DNA of 50,821 bases from Clostridia bacterium. GTDB taxonomy: Bacteria > Bacillota > Clostridia > Oscillospirales > Acutalibacteraceae. Location of the stretch: positions 1-50,821 of the forward strand of contig JAKSQM010000011.1 in NCBI GenBank assembly GCA_024404115.1. Reading direction: 5' to 3'. Made by a program: the position numbers and the translations under genes. The notes below the pieces were generated by a model, which worked only from the letters and a program-made list of their open reading frames with translations, made no database searches and was not told the origin of the DNA. Of the stretch, positions 9,034-16,961 are shown piece after piece; the stretch's first letter is position 1; each line of letters opens with the position of its first letter.

Positions 9034-9062
9034 ATTATAACATTCATTTTTTATTTACACAA
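9034..9062 (-). promoter_or_regulatory. Promoter of the alpha/beta hydrolase gene
   Basis: On the minus strand TTGTGT (9057-9062) and TATAAT (9034-9039) are separated by 17 bases. Confidence 0.75.
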
Positions 9063-9079
9063 CTGTAATTCTAATTTAC

Positions 9080-9108
9080 TTGAAAAAATTGTCAATTTGT
9101 GATATTAT
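9080..9108 (+). promoter_or_regulatory. Promoter of the ABC exporter operon
   Basis: TTGAAA (9080-9085) and TATTAT (9103-9108) are separated by 17 bases, upstream of an AAAGGAG ribosome site. Confidence 0.7.
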
Positions 9109-9138
9109 TTTTGTATTAGAAAATAAAGGAGTGTCGGT

Positions 9139-10986
9139 ATGCCAAAACCATCCCCGGACAAGGGATTTAAAACATCGTCAAAACGATACGGATATTTCAG
9201 CAACCTTAAATTCGTTTTTGTGAATCAATGGCGTTTCTGCAAAAGATACATTATCTCTCTTATTGCCGTTTCACCTATGAGGGCTCTCACCGCCGTTGTT
9301 GCAACTTTTCTTCCGAAAATCGTTCTTGACTGCATTGAAAGCAAGGTTTCACCTGCGGTGATGCTTGCGGAGGTTTCTGCCGCTGTGCTGATTACAATTC
9401 TTATGGAAGCAGGCACATTTTTGCTTAGTGAAAGCAGCAGAAGAGACCTCGCCATTTCTGAAAACGAACTTTTTAAAATGATGCTTTTTCAGAAAACAAT
9501 TGATATGGATTACAACAACTATATCTTTAACGAAACAAGAGTTATGAAAGAAAAAGCCAATCAGGCACTTAACGGCTGGAGCGGAAATGTTTGCTCAAGC
9601 CTTAATTTCAACAGCCTGCTTTTCTCTTCGATTTTTGGTTTCACATCCTTCACAGCAATTATTGCAAGGTGCAATATTCTTTTTATCCCGATTCTTATTG
9701 TCAGCTACGGCATAAGCGCCCTCGGCTGGTGGCTTTTGCAAAAATACAGGGATAAGAAAAAGGACGAATGGTCGGCTACATTCTTAAAGCTCAACTATAT
9801 GACCTTCCGCTCAAAGGATTTCACAAGTGCAAAGGACATTCGAGTTTATAACATGACCGATTTTCTTCAGCGTAAAACTGCAAAGCACCTTGGTGAGTCT
9901 TTAGCACTTCAGAAAAAGATGGAAAACGGACATCTTATTAACACCGTAATTGAGGATGTTCTGAAGTGCGTTATCAGCCTTGGGGCATACGCTTATCTTA
10001 TCCATATGAAGCTGACAACTAATATGAGCCTTGGTGATTTTTCGCTTTATTTCGGTGCAATCACAGGCTTCGGCGTGTGGCTGAGCAGACTTGTTGACTG
10101 CATTTCTGATGTACTTGAATGCGACCACAGCATTGACGATTACAGAAGCTTCCTTGACCTTGACGATTCAATGCTCAAAAACGAGGGTACTCCCCTGCCC
10201 ACAAAGGAAGAATATCCTCTTTCAATTGAACTTAAAAATCTTACATTTACATATGACGGCGCAAAGAAGCCCACAATCAACAATGTTAATCTTAAAATTG
10301 AGGCTGGCGAAAGCGTTGCAATTGTTGGACTTAACGGCGCAGGCAAGTCAACGCTTGTTAAGCTTATCAGCGGTCTTTTCCTTGCGCAGAGCGGTCAGAT
10401 TCTCATAAACGGCACAGACAGCCGTCAGTTTAACCGTGATGAATATTACACGCTTTTCTCCACTGTTTTTCAGGATGTTTCCCTTGTGCCGTCAACTGTG
10501 GCAAAAAATATTGCCCTTTGCGAAGAGAGCAAAATTGACCACGAGCGGCTTTGGGAGTGCATGCGCCTTGCAGGCATTGACGAAAAAGTAGCTTCACTGC
10601 CTAAAAAAGAAAATGAACTGCTTGTGCGTGAGGTAAACGAGGGAGCAACTTCGTTTTCGGGCGGCGAGCTTCAAAGGCTTCTGCTTGCCCGTGCCCTTTA
10701 TAAGGATACACCGATCATCATCCTTGACGAGCCCACAGCGGCACTTGACCCCATTGCAGAGAACAATATGTATCTGAAATATAGCCAGCTGACGCAGGGC
10801 AAAACCTCCATTTACATTTCACACAGGCTCTCTTCAACCCGTTTTTGCGACAGGATTATCCTCCTTGACGATAATGCAATTGCGGAGGTTGGCACACACG
10901 AGGAGCTGATGGCATTAGGCGGAAAATATGCTAATATGTTTGAAATTCAGAGCAAATATTACCGTGATGAGGAGGTTAAATTATGA
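9139..10986 (+). CDS. ABC exporter half-transporter, subunit 1
   Basis: The 615-aa protein is a fused membrane-plus-ATPase ABC exporter. The first ~350 residues contain the transmembrane helices. The nucleotide-binding domain follows with Walker A GLNGAGKST (near residue 397), signature SFSGGELQ (near 504), Walker B IIILDEPTAALDP and an H-loop in ISHRLSS. Its stop overlaps the start of the next gene by four bases (ATGA), so the two subunits are coupled and probably form a heterodimer. No peptide, lantibiotic or regulator gene is adjacent, so the cargo is unknown; multidrug, lipid or peptide export are all possible. Confidence 0.92.
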   Translation: MPKPSPDKGFKTSSKRYGYFSNLKFVFVNQWRFCKRYIISLIAVSPMRALTAVVATFLPKIVLDCIESKVSPAVMLAEVSAAVLITILMEAGTFLLSESSRRDLAISENELFKMMLFQKTIDMDYNNYIFNETRVMKEKANQALNGWSGNVCSSLNFNSLLFSSIFGFTSFTAIIARCNILFIPILIVSYGISALGWWLLQKYRDKKKDEWSATFLKLNYMTFRSKDFTSAKDIRVYNMTDFLQRKTAKHLGESLALQKKMENGHLINTVIEDVLKCVISLGAYAYLIHMKLTTNMSLGDFSLYFGAITGFGVWLSRLVDCISDVLECDHSIDDYRSFLDLDDSMLKNEGTPLPTKEEYPLSIELKNLTFTYDGAKKPTINNVNLKIEAGESVAIVGLNGAGKSTLVKLISGLFLAQSGQILINGTDSRQFNRDEYYTLFSTVFQDVSLVPSTVAKNIALCEESKIDHERLWECMRLAGIDEKVASLPKKENELLVREVNEGATSFSGGELQRLLLARALYKDTPIIILDEPTAALDPIAENNMYLKYSQLTQGKTSIYISHRLSSTRFCDRIILLDDNAIAEVGTHEELMALGGKYANMFEIQSKYYRDEEVKL

Positions 10987-12839
10987 ACGCATTAAAAAAT
11001 GATTTATCTCTCATCCGCCGTGGTATGAAGTTCATCCCCGAGCTTCTGGGCAAAGGCTATATTGCGCTGAACATTTTTAAGTCGGCACTTTCATTTATGG
11101 CGCCGTACATTGCCATTCACCTTTCGGGCAAAATTATCACCATGCTTTCTGAAAATCAGCCGTTTTCACTGATTTTGAAATACGCTATGCTTGCGGTGTT
11201 CTCTACCCTTGCATTTGACCTTTCGGGCAGATATTTAGGTAAAATTCTTCGTCAGCGCACCCGTCAGGGCAGACCGAAGCATGACGCTATGCTTTCAAGA
11301 AAAGCATTGACACTTGATTACGGCAAGGCGGAAAGCTCCTCTGTTTCGGAGCTTCGTGCAAAGGTACAGGAAAATTCACGAGGCGGCAGAGGCGGTATAA
11401 TCTGGCTTGGCGACCATTTCTCACAGCTTGTTTCATATTTCGCCTCGGCGGCAGTTGCATTCGGTATGATTTCGGGTCTTTTCTCTGCCCATTCTGACAA
11501 AGAGCTGACAGGTTTTATGAAATTTGCCGACTCCAACACCGCAACGGTTGTTCTTTTTTCAATTGCGGTTGTGCTTGTGGCGATTTCGGTTATCAGCCAG
11601 AATAAAAATGTCCGCTCCAACTTTAAGCATTTCAGCAAGAGGGGCAAGCTCCACGCAACATTGGATTACTACACCGAAAAGGTGCTTAACGAAAATGAAT
11701 CGGGCAAGGATATCCGCATTTTCGGCGAAAAAAATCTTATTACAGAAGAGCTGAAAAATCGTGTATTTCAGCCATATTCTGACTCTGAAAACAGCATTTT
11801 CAAGGTGCGTTCCACATACGGTCTGACACCGAGCATTATTGTTTCGGTTATCGGCGGTCTTGTTTATATTTTTGTTGGTATGAAGGCTCTTGCAGGCGCA
11901 TTTGGCGTGGGCAAGGTTGTGGAATATTACGGCATTATCACAAAGCTCATTGAGTGCATTTCAAAAATCGCAGGCGAATTTGGACTTATCAAGAGCAACA
12001 ACGATTATCTTGAGCTGGAGCTTGAGTATCTCGACCTTGACTCTGACATGGAAAACGGCACAAGAAGTGCGGATGAAATTGACATGGCGAATGCGGAGTT
12101 TGAGTTCCACAACGTGAGCTTCCGTTATCCCGACACCGAGCCGCTTGTGCTTGACAATGTTTCAATGAAAATCCGTGCAGGTGAAAGGCTTGCGGTTGTT
12201 GGCATGAACGGCAGCGGAAAATCCACGATGATTAAGCTTCTTTGCCGACTTTATGACCCCACCGAGGGTTACATCACCGTCAACGGAATTGATATAAAAG
12301 AGTTTGACTACAACGAATATCTTCGACTTTTCAGCGTTGTTTTTCAGGATTTCAAGCTGATGGCATTTTCTGTTGCAGAGAATGTGGCGGCAAATGATGA
12401 ATACGACGAAGAGAAAATCTGGGAAAGTCTTGAAGCGGCAGGCATTAAAGAGCGAGTTGAAAGGATGCCACAACAGCTTAATCAGGCGATTTACAAGCTG
12501 TATGAGAAAAACGGCATTGATGTTTCGGGCGGTGAGGAGCAGAAAATCGCCATTGCCCGTGCCCTTTACAAGCACGCACCGTTTGTTATTCTTGACGAAC
12601 CGACGGCGGCACTTGACCCCATTGCAGAAAGTGAAATTTATGCAAGGTTTAACTCCATGGTCAACGACAAAACGGCGGTTTATATTTCGCACAGGCTTTC
12701 TTCGTGCAGATTTTGCGACAGGATTCTTGTTTTTGACAAGGGCAAAATCATTGAGGAAGGCACACACGAAGAGCTGACCGCATTTGACGGAAAATACAAT
12801 GAGCTGTGGACAGCGCAGGCTCAGTATTATAAGAATTGA
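10983..12839 (+). CDS. ABC exporter half-transporter, subunit 2
   Basis: This 618-aa partner has the same layout as its upstream neighbour: about six membrane helices, then an ATPase domain with Walker A GMNGSGKST (near residue 407), signature DVSGGEEQ, Walker B FVILDEPTAALDP and ISHRLSS. Both ATPase domains keep the Walker B glutamate and complete signatures, so neither site is obviously degenerate, unlike many heterodimeric exporters. The extended loop TSYGLTPSIIVS and the FGVGKVVEYYGIITK helix are typical of late transmembrane helices. The gene ends at a terminator. Confidence 0.92.
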   Translation: MNALKNDLSLIRRGMKFIPELLGKGYIALNIFKSALSFMAPYIAIHLSGKIITMLSENQPFSLILKYAMLAVFSTLAFDLSGRYLGKILRQRTRQGRPKHDAMLSRKALTLDYGKAESSSVSELRAKVQENSRGGRGGIIWLGDHFSQLVSYFASAAVAFGMISGLFSAHSDKELTGFMKFADSNTATVVLFSIAVVLVAISVISQNKNVRSNFKHFSKRGKLHATLDYYTEKVLNENESGKDIRIFGEKNLITEELKNRVFQPYSDSENSIFKVRSTYGLTPSIIVSVIGGLVYIFVGMKALAGAFGVGKVVEYYGIITKLIECISKIAGEFGLIKSNNDYLELELEYLDLDSDMENGTRSADEIDMANAEFEFHNVSFRYPDTEPLVLDNVSMKIRAGERLAVVGMNGSGKSTMIKLLCRLYDPTEGYITVNGIDIKEFDYNEYLRLFSVVFQDFKLMAFSVAENVAANDEYDEEKIWESLEAAGIKERVERMPQQLNQAIYKLYEKNGIDVSGGEEQKIAIARALYKHAPFVILDEPTAALDPIAESEIYARFNSMVNDKTAVYISHRLSSCRFCDRILVFDKGKIIEEGTHEELTAFDGKYNELWTAQAQYYKN

Positions 12840-12876
12840 AAAAACTGGGTAGCCGAAAGGTTGCCCAGTTTTTGTG
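12839..12876 (+). terminator. Terminator after the ABC exporter operon
   Basis: A stem aaaactggg..cccagtttt capped by a GAAA loop ends in a short T run, immediately after the stop at 12839. Confidence 0.8.
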
Positions 12877-12889
12877 TAAATGATTGATG

Positions 12890-13225
12890 ATTTTAAAAGT
12901 GGATTGCCACAGCTCTTAAAGCAAATCGGGAAGAGCAAGCTTCCCCTACGGTGTGTGGCGAAACTTCTTCACTATTCATTATAACTTATTACTTCAAGTT
13001 CTACCCCTCTGTCAATAGGCGACAGAAATCTGCTGTCTTTTTTCTGATATCTGAATTTCAACAGACAATCCCTCAGTCTTTTTGCGGTGGCAAAAATCCA
13101 GCTCCCTTTACACAATGGAGCCATTTTATTGTGCGATTTATGCAGATTCGTATGATATTTAAGTAAAATGGTCTTATCTATGCAGGCGAACGCAGTTCGC
13201 CCCTACGGTGTGATGTGCGTTTTAT
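12890..13225. repeat. Mosaic of short intergenic repeats, copy 2
   Basis: No gene is seen here. The stretch reuses modules from 55-900: ttcactattcattataac followed by acttcaagttctacccc (12967-13007), the ccctcagtcttttt / ccagctccctttacac..ggagcc hairpin module (13070-13125), ttattgtgcgatttatgcag (13127-13146), and gcgaacgcagttcgcccctac (13185-13205). Confidence 0.75.
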
Positions 13226-13261
13226 TCTGGAAATCAAGAGAATATGTGTGGAAATTTGGCA

Positions 13262-14008
13262 TTATTTTTTAAGCTTAATGCAATCGTAGCGGATGGCTTT
13301 GCCTTTCACTGTGTAGTCGGGTTCTCTATCTGCAAGGAGTGCACCTTTCAGCGGTCTTTTAATAATTATCAACTGCGGGTTGGCTTGAATTGCAGAATTG
13401 AGCAGGTCGGATTCTTCAACACATGGATGCTCCAGCTTCTGAATCAGCTGGAGTTTTTTATTCACAAGGCTTGACTTCTGCCTTGCTGGGAACATTGGGT
13501 CAAGGTAAATCACATCAGGCTCAAATGGCAGATTTTTCATAAGCTCAATGCTGTTGCCCTCAATAAGGTGCATACGCTGTGCGATTTCTTTTAACTGCGG
13601 TTTTCTTTTGGCTCGGCGCAGGGCATCCTTTAAAAGGGCGGCAATGACGGCATTCTGCTCATACATTGTAACATCATAGCCAGCCGCCGCAAAGAGAATT
13701 GAGTCCTCCCCCATTCCTGCCGTGGCATCAACCGCACGGGGCGAGGGATTTTTTGTTTTTGCAATATGCACTAGCATTTCGTGCTGAAGTCTGCCATCTG
13801 TAAGGCGGTGGAGCATCTGCTCAAAATCACCTCTGAATGTAAGACCGTAGCCGTTAAGTGAAACGCCCGTGGAGTCAAAAAGAAGCGTCAGCTCCTCCCC
13901 CATTTCATCTGAAATGACGGCACCTGTGCGCCTTGCAAAAGCCTCTGCCATATCACGCTGACCGCCCTTGCCCACGCACACAGTTATGTTGCTGTATTGA
14001 TTGCTCAT
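13262..14008 (-). CDS. rsmJ: Class I SAM methyltransferase, RsmJ-like (16S rRNA m2G methyltransferase)
   Basis: The 248-aa product matches the RsmJ/DUF548 family, which methylates N2 of a guanine near the 3' end of 16S rRNA (G1516 in E. coli). The SAM-binding motif is AVDATAGMGEDS, the motif II acidic residue lies in TMYEQN, and the catalytic-type motif is YLDPMFPARQKSSLVNKK, closely resembling DPMFPHKQKSALVKK of known members. A ribosome site AGGTGAT precedes the ATG. It lies 49 bases downstream of the SLOG-like gene on the same strand, so it could be a second gene of that transcript. Confidence 0.85.
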   Translation of the reverse strand: MSNQYSNITVCVGKGGQRDMAEAFARRTGAVISDEMGEELTLLFDSTGVSLNGYGLTFRGDFEQMLHRLTDGRLQHEMLVHIAKTKNPSPRAVDATAGMGEDSILFAAAGYDVTMYEQNAVIAALLKDALRRAKRKPQLKEIAQRMHLIEGNSIELMKNLPFEPDVIYLDPMFPARQKSSLVNKKLQLIQKLEHPCVEESDLLNSAIQANPQLIIIKRPLKGALLADREPDYTVKGKAIRYDCIKLKK

Positions 14009-14057
14009 CTAATCACCTGCCGAAGTTTATGGGGATATTATAGCATAAATTTAAAAA

Positions 14058-14486
14058 TTAGCAAACATCTTTATAAATATTGATTACAGTTTTGTTTTTT
14101 CTCTTTGACGCTTCAAGAAATTTTGCCGCACCGCCAAAAGCTCTTGATACATAAGCAACAACAAAATCGGATTTTTCAATCATCCACCTGTTACGAAAAG
14201 AAATTGCAAATTTAGGCGGAACAACTTCTATCCCCTCAGGATAAATTGTATCATAGTTTTTATACTTTTTTGCTTCTGTTAAATAAGAAAGAACAACAAA
14301 AAATTCTATACTATACTTCTCTTTTAATCTTGATAAAGCACTGATAACCATTAAATCAAAATCGCCTTGACATCCCACATAAAAAGTTCTGACATTTTCT
14401 TTCTCAATCAGATTTTCAATAACCGCCTGCAATTGGTGTTCAATCTCTTTTGGAGCATCTCTGTGCCCGAAAAAGGTACAATTCAT
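14058..14486 (-). CDS. SLOG/DUF1273-like protein of unknown function
   Basis: The 142-aa protein opens with MNCTFFGHRDAP, the hallmark of the SLOG (YpsA/DUF1273-like) Rossmannoid group thought to bind nucleotides or nucleotide derivatives. A second glycine-containing loop, FYVGCQGDFD, and the C-terminal VAYVSRAFGGAAKFLEASK segment fit that fold (the usual SGGTxxT equivalent). I chose the ATG at 14486, about nine bases after AGAGAG; the ATG at 14492 is an alternative. It is divergent from two mini-HTH genes, and a perfect 16-bp palindrome lies just upstream of its start, which suggests repression by one of them. The biological role is unknown. Confidence 0.7.
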   Translation of the reverse strand: MNCTFFGHRDAPKEIEHQLQAVIENLIEKENVRTFYVGCQGDFDLMVISALSRLKEKYSIEFFVVLSYLTEAKKYKNYDTIYPEGIEVVPPKFAISFRNRWMIEKSDFVVAYVSRAFGGAAKFLEASKRKNKTVINIYKDVC

Positions 14487-14503
14487 TATCATCAGCTCTC
14501 TTT

Positions 14504-14519
14504 TTGCGATATATCGCAA
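14504..14519. promoter_or_regulatory. Perfect 16-bp palindrome, candidate operator 1
   Basis: The sequence ttgcgatatatcgcaa is a perfect palindrome located 17 bases upstream of the SLOG-like start codon. Its core cgatatatcg recurs at 14593-14604. Confidence 0.65.
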
Positions 14520-14543
14520 TTATATCACATAATCTCGATTTTT

Positions 14544-14571
14544 TACGATATGTCCCACACGATTTATCGTA
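14544..14571. promoter_or_regulatory. Spaced inverted repeat, candidate operator 2
   Basis: The half-sites tacgata (14544-14550) and tatcgta (14565-14571) are inverted around a 14-base spacer. The right half is also part of the near-palindrome acgatttatcgt (14559-14570). It lies midway between the divergent genes. Confidence 0.5.
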
Positions 14572-14592
14572 TATTTTTATAAAATTCATTTA

Positions 14593-14604
14593 ACGATATA
14601 TCGT
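14593..14604. promoter_or_regulatory. Perfect 12-bp palindrome, candidate operator 3
   Basis: acgatatatcgt is a perfect palindrome directly upstream of the AAAGGA ribosome site of the first mini-HTH gene. This position suits autorepression. Confidence 0.6.
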
Positions 14605-14618
14605 AAAGGATGGATTTT

Positions 14619-14861
14619 ATGAACGCAAAAGAAGCTGTTGCAAAGCGCATACTCGATTTGTGCAACGAAAGAAATATTGCTATAAATTCACTGGCTAACA
14701 TTTCGGGTGTGTCGCCCTCTACAGTTTACAGCATGCTCAATGAAAAAAGTCAGAACCCGGGGATTGTATCTTTAAAGAAGCTCTGCGATGGACTTGAAAT
14801 CAGCCTGCGTCAATTTTTTGATGATGAAATTTTTGATGATTTGGAACAGGAAATAAAATAA
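14619..14861 (+). CDS. Mini XRE/Cro-type HTH regulator 1
   Basis: This 80-aa protein is essentially one XRE-type helix-turn-helix domain: RILDLCNERNIAINSLANIS, then GVSPSTVYSMLNEKSQNPG as the recognition region, and LKKLCDGLEISLRQFFDD. The ATG at 14619 has AAAGGA eight bases upstream; an ATG at 14610 sits directly on that site and is less likely. It shares its acidic end (DLEQEIK) and most of its core with the next gene. The palindrome just ahead of it suggests that it regulates itself and the divergent SLOG-like gene. Confidence 0.85.
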   Translation: MNAKEAVAKRILDLCNERNIAINSLANISGVSPSTVYSMLNEKSQNPGIVSLKKLCDGLEISLRQFFDDEIFDDLEQEIK

Positions 14862-14935
14862 AAAAACTAAATCAAATCACTTTCAGAGCCGAGAAAATCG
14901 GCTTTGATTATTTTCAAAGGTGCGGAGGCGATTAT

Positions 14936-15178
14936 ATGGACACTGTAACTGCTGTAAAAAATAGAATTTTTGAGTTATGCAACGAGCGTAATATTTCAAT
15001 CAACAAGCTCGCTAATGTTTGCGGACTTCCACCCTCATCAATTAAAAATATTTTATATGGCAAAAGCAACAACCCTAAAATTCTAACAATCAAAATGATA
15101 TGCGATGGACTTGAAATAACGCTCGCAGAGTTTTTTAACACTGATGAATTTAACAGTCTTGAACAGGAAATAAAATAG
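14936..15178 (+). CDS. Mini XRE/Cro-type HTH regulator 2
   Basis: The second 80-aa HTH protein is a clear tandem paralogue of the preceding one: RIFELCNERNISINKLANVC, GLPPSSIKNILYGKSNNPK, ICDGLEITLAEFF and the same SLEQEIK ending. The recognition helices differ (STVYSML versus SSIKNIL), so the two may bind different sites or form heterodimers. GGAGG lies seven bases before the ATG. A hairpin (agccga/tcggct near 14887-14903) lies between the two genes, and a terminator follows this one. Confidence 0.85.
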   Translation: MDTVTAVKNRIFELCNERNISINKLANVCGLPPSSIKNILYGKSNNPKILTIKMICDGLEITLAEFFNTDEFNSLEQEIK

Positions 15179-15183
15179 TTTTG

Positions 15184-15208
15184 AGCTTCACTTTGTGGGG
15201 CTTTTTTT
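15184..15208 (+). terminator. Terminator after the mini-HTH pair
   Basis: An 8-bp stem with two GU pairs (agcttcac/gtggggct, 15184-15191 and 15195-15202) is followed by a run of T. Confidence 0.75.
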
Positions 15209-15209
15209 A

Positions 15210-15238
15210 TTGACTTTTTCGGTATATTACTTTAAAAT
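15210..15238 (+). promoter_or_regulatory. Promoter of the LCAT-like gene
   Basis: TTGACT (15210-15215) and TAAAAT (15233-15238) are separated by 17 bases. It overlaps the end of the preceding terminator. Confidence 0.75.
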
Positions 15239-15269
15239 ATTATCATTACATATGAAAAGAGGTCGAAAA

Positions 15270-16913
15270 ATGAAGAAGATTATTTCGGTTTTGCTTGCAC
15301 TGATTATGGTCTGCTATCTTGCTGTGCCTGCTTTTGCAGGGATTGATATATACGCTGTGAGAAGTCAGATTCCTATTGTTGTGGTTTCGGGCGACGGCGG
15401 AAAAATCGTTGACAAAGACGGCAATCAGCTTTCAAAATTCAGCAAATTCTTCACCAACACAGGTGAAGAGGGAAGCAAATTTGACGCTAAAGAAATTCTT
15501 GAATCCATTGCAAAAATGACTTGGCCTTATTTTTATAACGGTGTGCTTACAGGCGACTATGAGCCTTATTATGATGCTGTTCAGACAGAAGTCGGCAAAT
15601 ATTTTGGTGATATGGTGCTTGACGAAAACGGCGAGGCTTCAAATGGTTCGGGCATTGAGCCGTGGGCGCAGGATCAGATGTATTACAGCACACACTGGGA
15701 CAGGCGTGGCGACAAGGGCTATTACGAAACGGACGATTACCACTTCTGGTATGACTGGCGACTTGACCCCATTGAAATTGCCGACCAGCTGCACGACTTT
15801 ATAGAATCTATCTCAAATGTTACAGGTGCGGGCGAGGTGTCTATCCTCTGCCGTTGCCTTGGCACAAATGTTGTTGCCGCTTATCTTAACAAATACGGCA
15901 CCGAACACATTCACGGTGTGGGATTTGACGGTGCGGTTTGCATGGGTGCAGAGCCTTTAAGCGAGGGCATCAGCGGTAAATTTATGATTGACGGGGACGG
16001 AATCGGCAGAATTTTGCAGGACGGAAACAATATCGGACTTTTCAACATTGATCCTCTTGTAATTGCTACATACGACCTTGTGGAAAAAAGCGGACTTATT
16101 GACGAGGTTTCGCACCTGACATTTGATGTTGTATATAAACACGTGGTGCAGGGTGTGGCTTCGGCTCTTACCCTTGCGGCAGTTTCTTACCCAGGCTATT
16201 GGGCATGCGTTAAGCCTGCGGACTTTGACCGTGGCATCAACTATATTTTTGGTGCAGAGGGCAGTGCAAAAAGAGTGAAATACGCAGGTCTTATTGAAAA
16301 AATCACCACATATAACGAAACAGTCAAGAAGCACATACCTGAAATTCTTACAAAAACTAAAAACAGCGGTGTTAATGTGGGCGTAATTGCAAAATACGGA
16401 CTTCAACTGCTTCCCATTTGTGAATCGGATAATATGATTGCAGACTCATTTGTTTCGGCTGAAAGCTCATCATTTGGTGCTACAACGGGTACGATTTACA
16501 AGCCACTTTCTGAAAGCTACATTGCTTCACAGGAGGCAAAGGGTCTGGGCAAATACATCTCACCCGACAAGCAGATTGATGCTTCCACCTGCCTTTTCCC
16601 CGACAGCACTTGGTTTGTTAAGGGCGTTAAGCACTCCGAATGGACGGATGCGGAAAACAAACTGTTGACAACGGTTATCACTGCCGACAGACAGCTGACA
16701 GTTGACGATTTTGACGAAACGCAGTTTATGGTGAGAAATCCCGATGACGGCAACAGAATGATTCCCATGACGGAGGAAAACTGCAACACCGAAAACTGGG
16801 TGGCTGACGAAAAAACAGACCATCCGAAAACGATTTTTGGCAAGCTCCGTGTATTTTTTAAAGCGTTAATTGAATGGTTTAAACTGGTTATTGAAAAAAT
16901 AAAGACAAAATAA
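15270..16913 (+). CDS. Secreted LCAT-like alpha/beta hydrolase with Cys at the nucleophile position
   Basis: The 547-aa protein has a signal peptide (residues 1-23, ending AFAG). Its middle resembles the lecithin:cholesterol acyltransferase (LCAT, PF02450) group: FWYDWRLDPIEIADQLHDF (159-177) followed by the nucleophile elbow. That elbow normally reads G-x-S-x-G, but here it is C194-R-C196-L-G198, so the serine is replaced by cysteine. The C terminus ends in an amphipathic, Lys-rich and aromatic tail (FGKLRVFFKALIEWF), perhaps for surface attachment. The start was chosen at ATG 15270, with AGAGG seven bases upstream. Activity as an esterase or acyltransferase is inference; it may be a thiol variant or a non-catalytic protein. 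Confidence 0.75.
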   Translation: MKKIISVLLALIMVCYLAVPAFAGIDIYAVRSQIPIVVVSGDGGKIVDKDGNQLSKFSKFFTNTGEEGSKFDAKEILESIAKMTWPYFYNGVLTGDYEPYYDAVQTEVGKYFGDMVLDENGEASNGSGIEPWAQDQMYYSTHWDRRGDKGYYETDDYHFWYDWRLDPIEIADQLHDFIESISNVTGAGEVSILCRCLGTNVVAAYLNKYGTEHIHGVGFDGAVCMGAEPLSEGISGKFMIDGDGIGRILQDGNNIGLFNIDPLVIATYDLVEKSGLIDEVSHLTFDVVYKHVVQGVASALTLAAVSYPGYWACVKPADFDRGINYIFGAEGSAKRVKYAGLIEKITTYNETVKKHIPEILTKTKNSGVNVGVIAKYGLQLLPICESDNMIADSFVSAESSSFGATTGTIYKPLSESYIASQEAKGLGKYISPDKQIDASTCLFPDSTWFVKGVKHSEWTDAENKLLTTVITADRQLTVDDFDETQFMVRNPDDGNRMIPMTEENCNTENWVADEKTDHPKTIFGKLRVFFKALIEWFKLVIEKIKTK

Positions 16914-16918
16914 AAAAT

Positions 16919-16961
16919 GGCTGGTGCAAGAGAAATCCTGCATCAGCCTTTAGTTTTATTT
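16919..16961. terminator. Shared terminator of convergent LCAT-like and xylanase genes
   Basis: A 10-bp stem ggctggtgca/tgcatcagcc (16919-16928 and 16939-16948, one GU pair) is followed by a T-rich tract on the plus strand and an A/T-rich tract on the other side. Confidence 0.7.

Noticed and set aside
12162-12938. 258-codon minus-strand frame opposite the second ABC subunit
   Set aside because: It is antisense to a clear ATPase domain, has no ribosome site or promoter, and its product has no recognisable domain.
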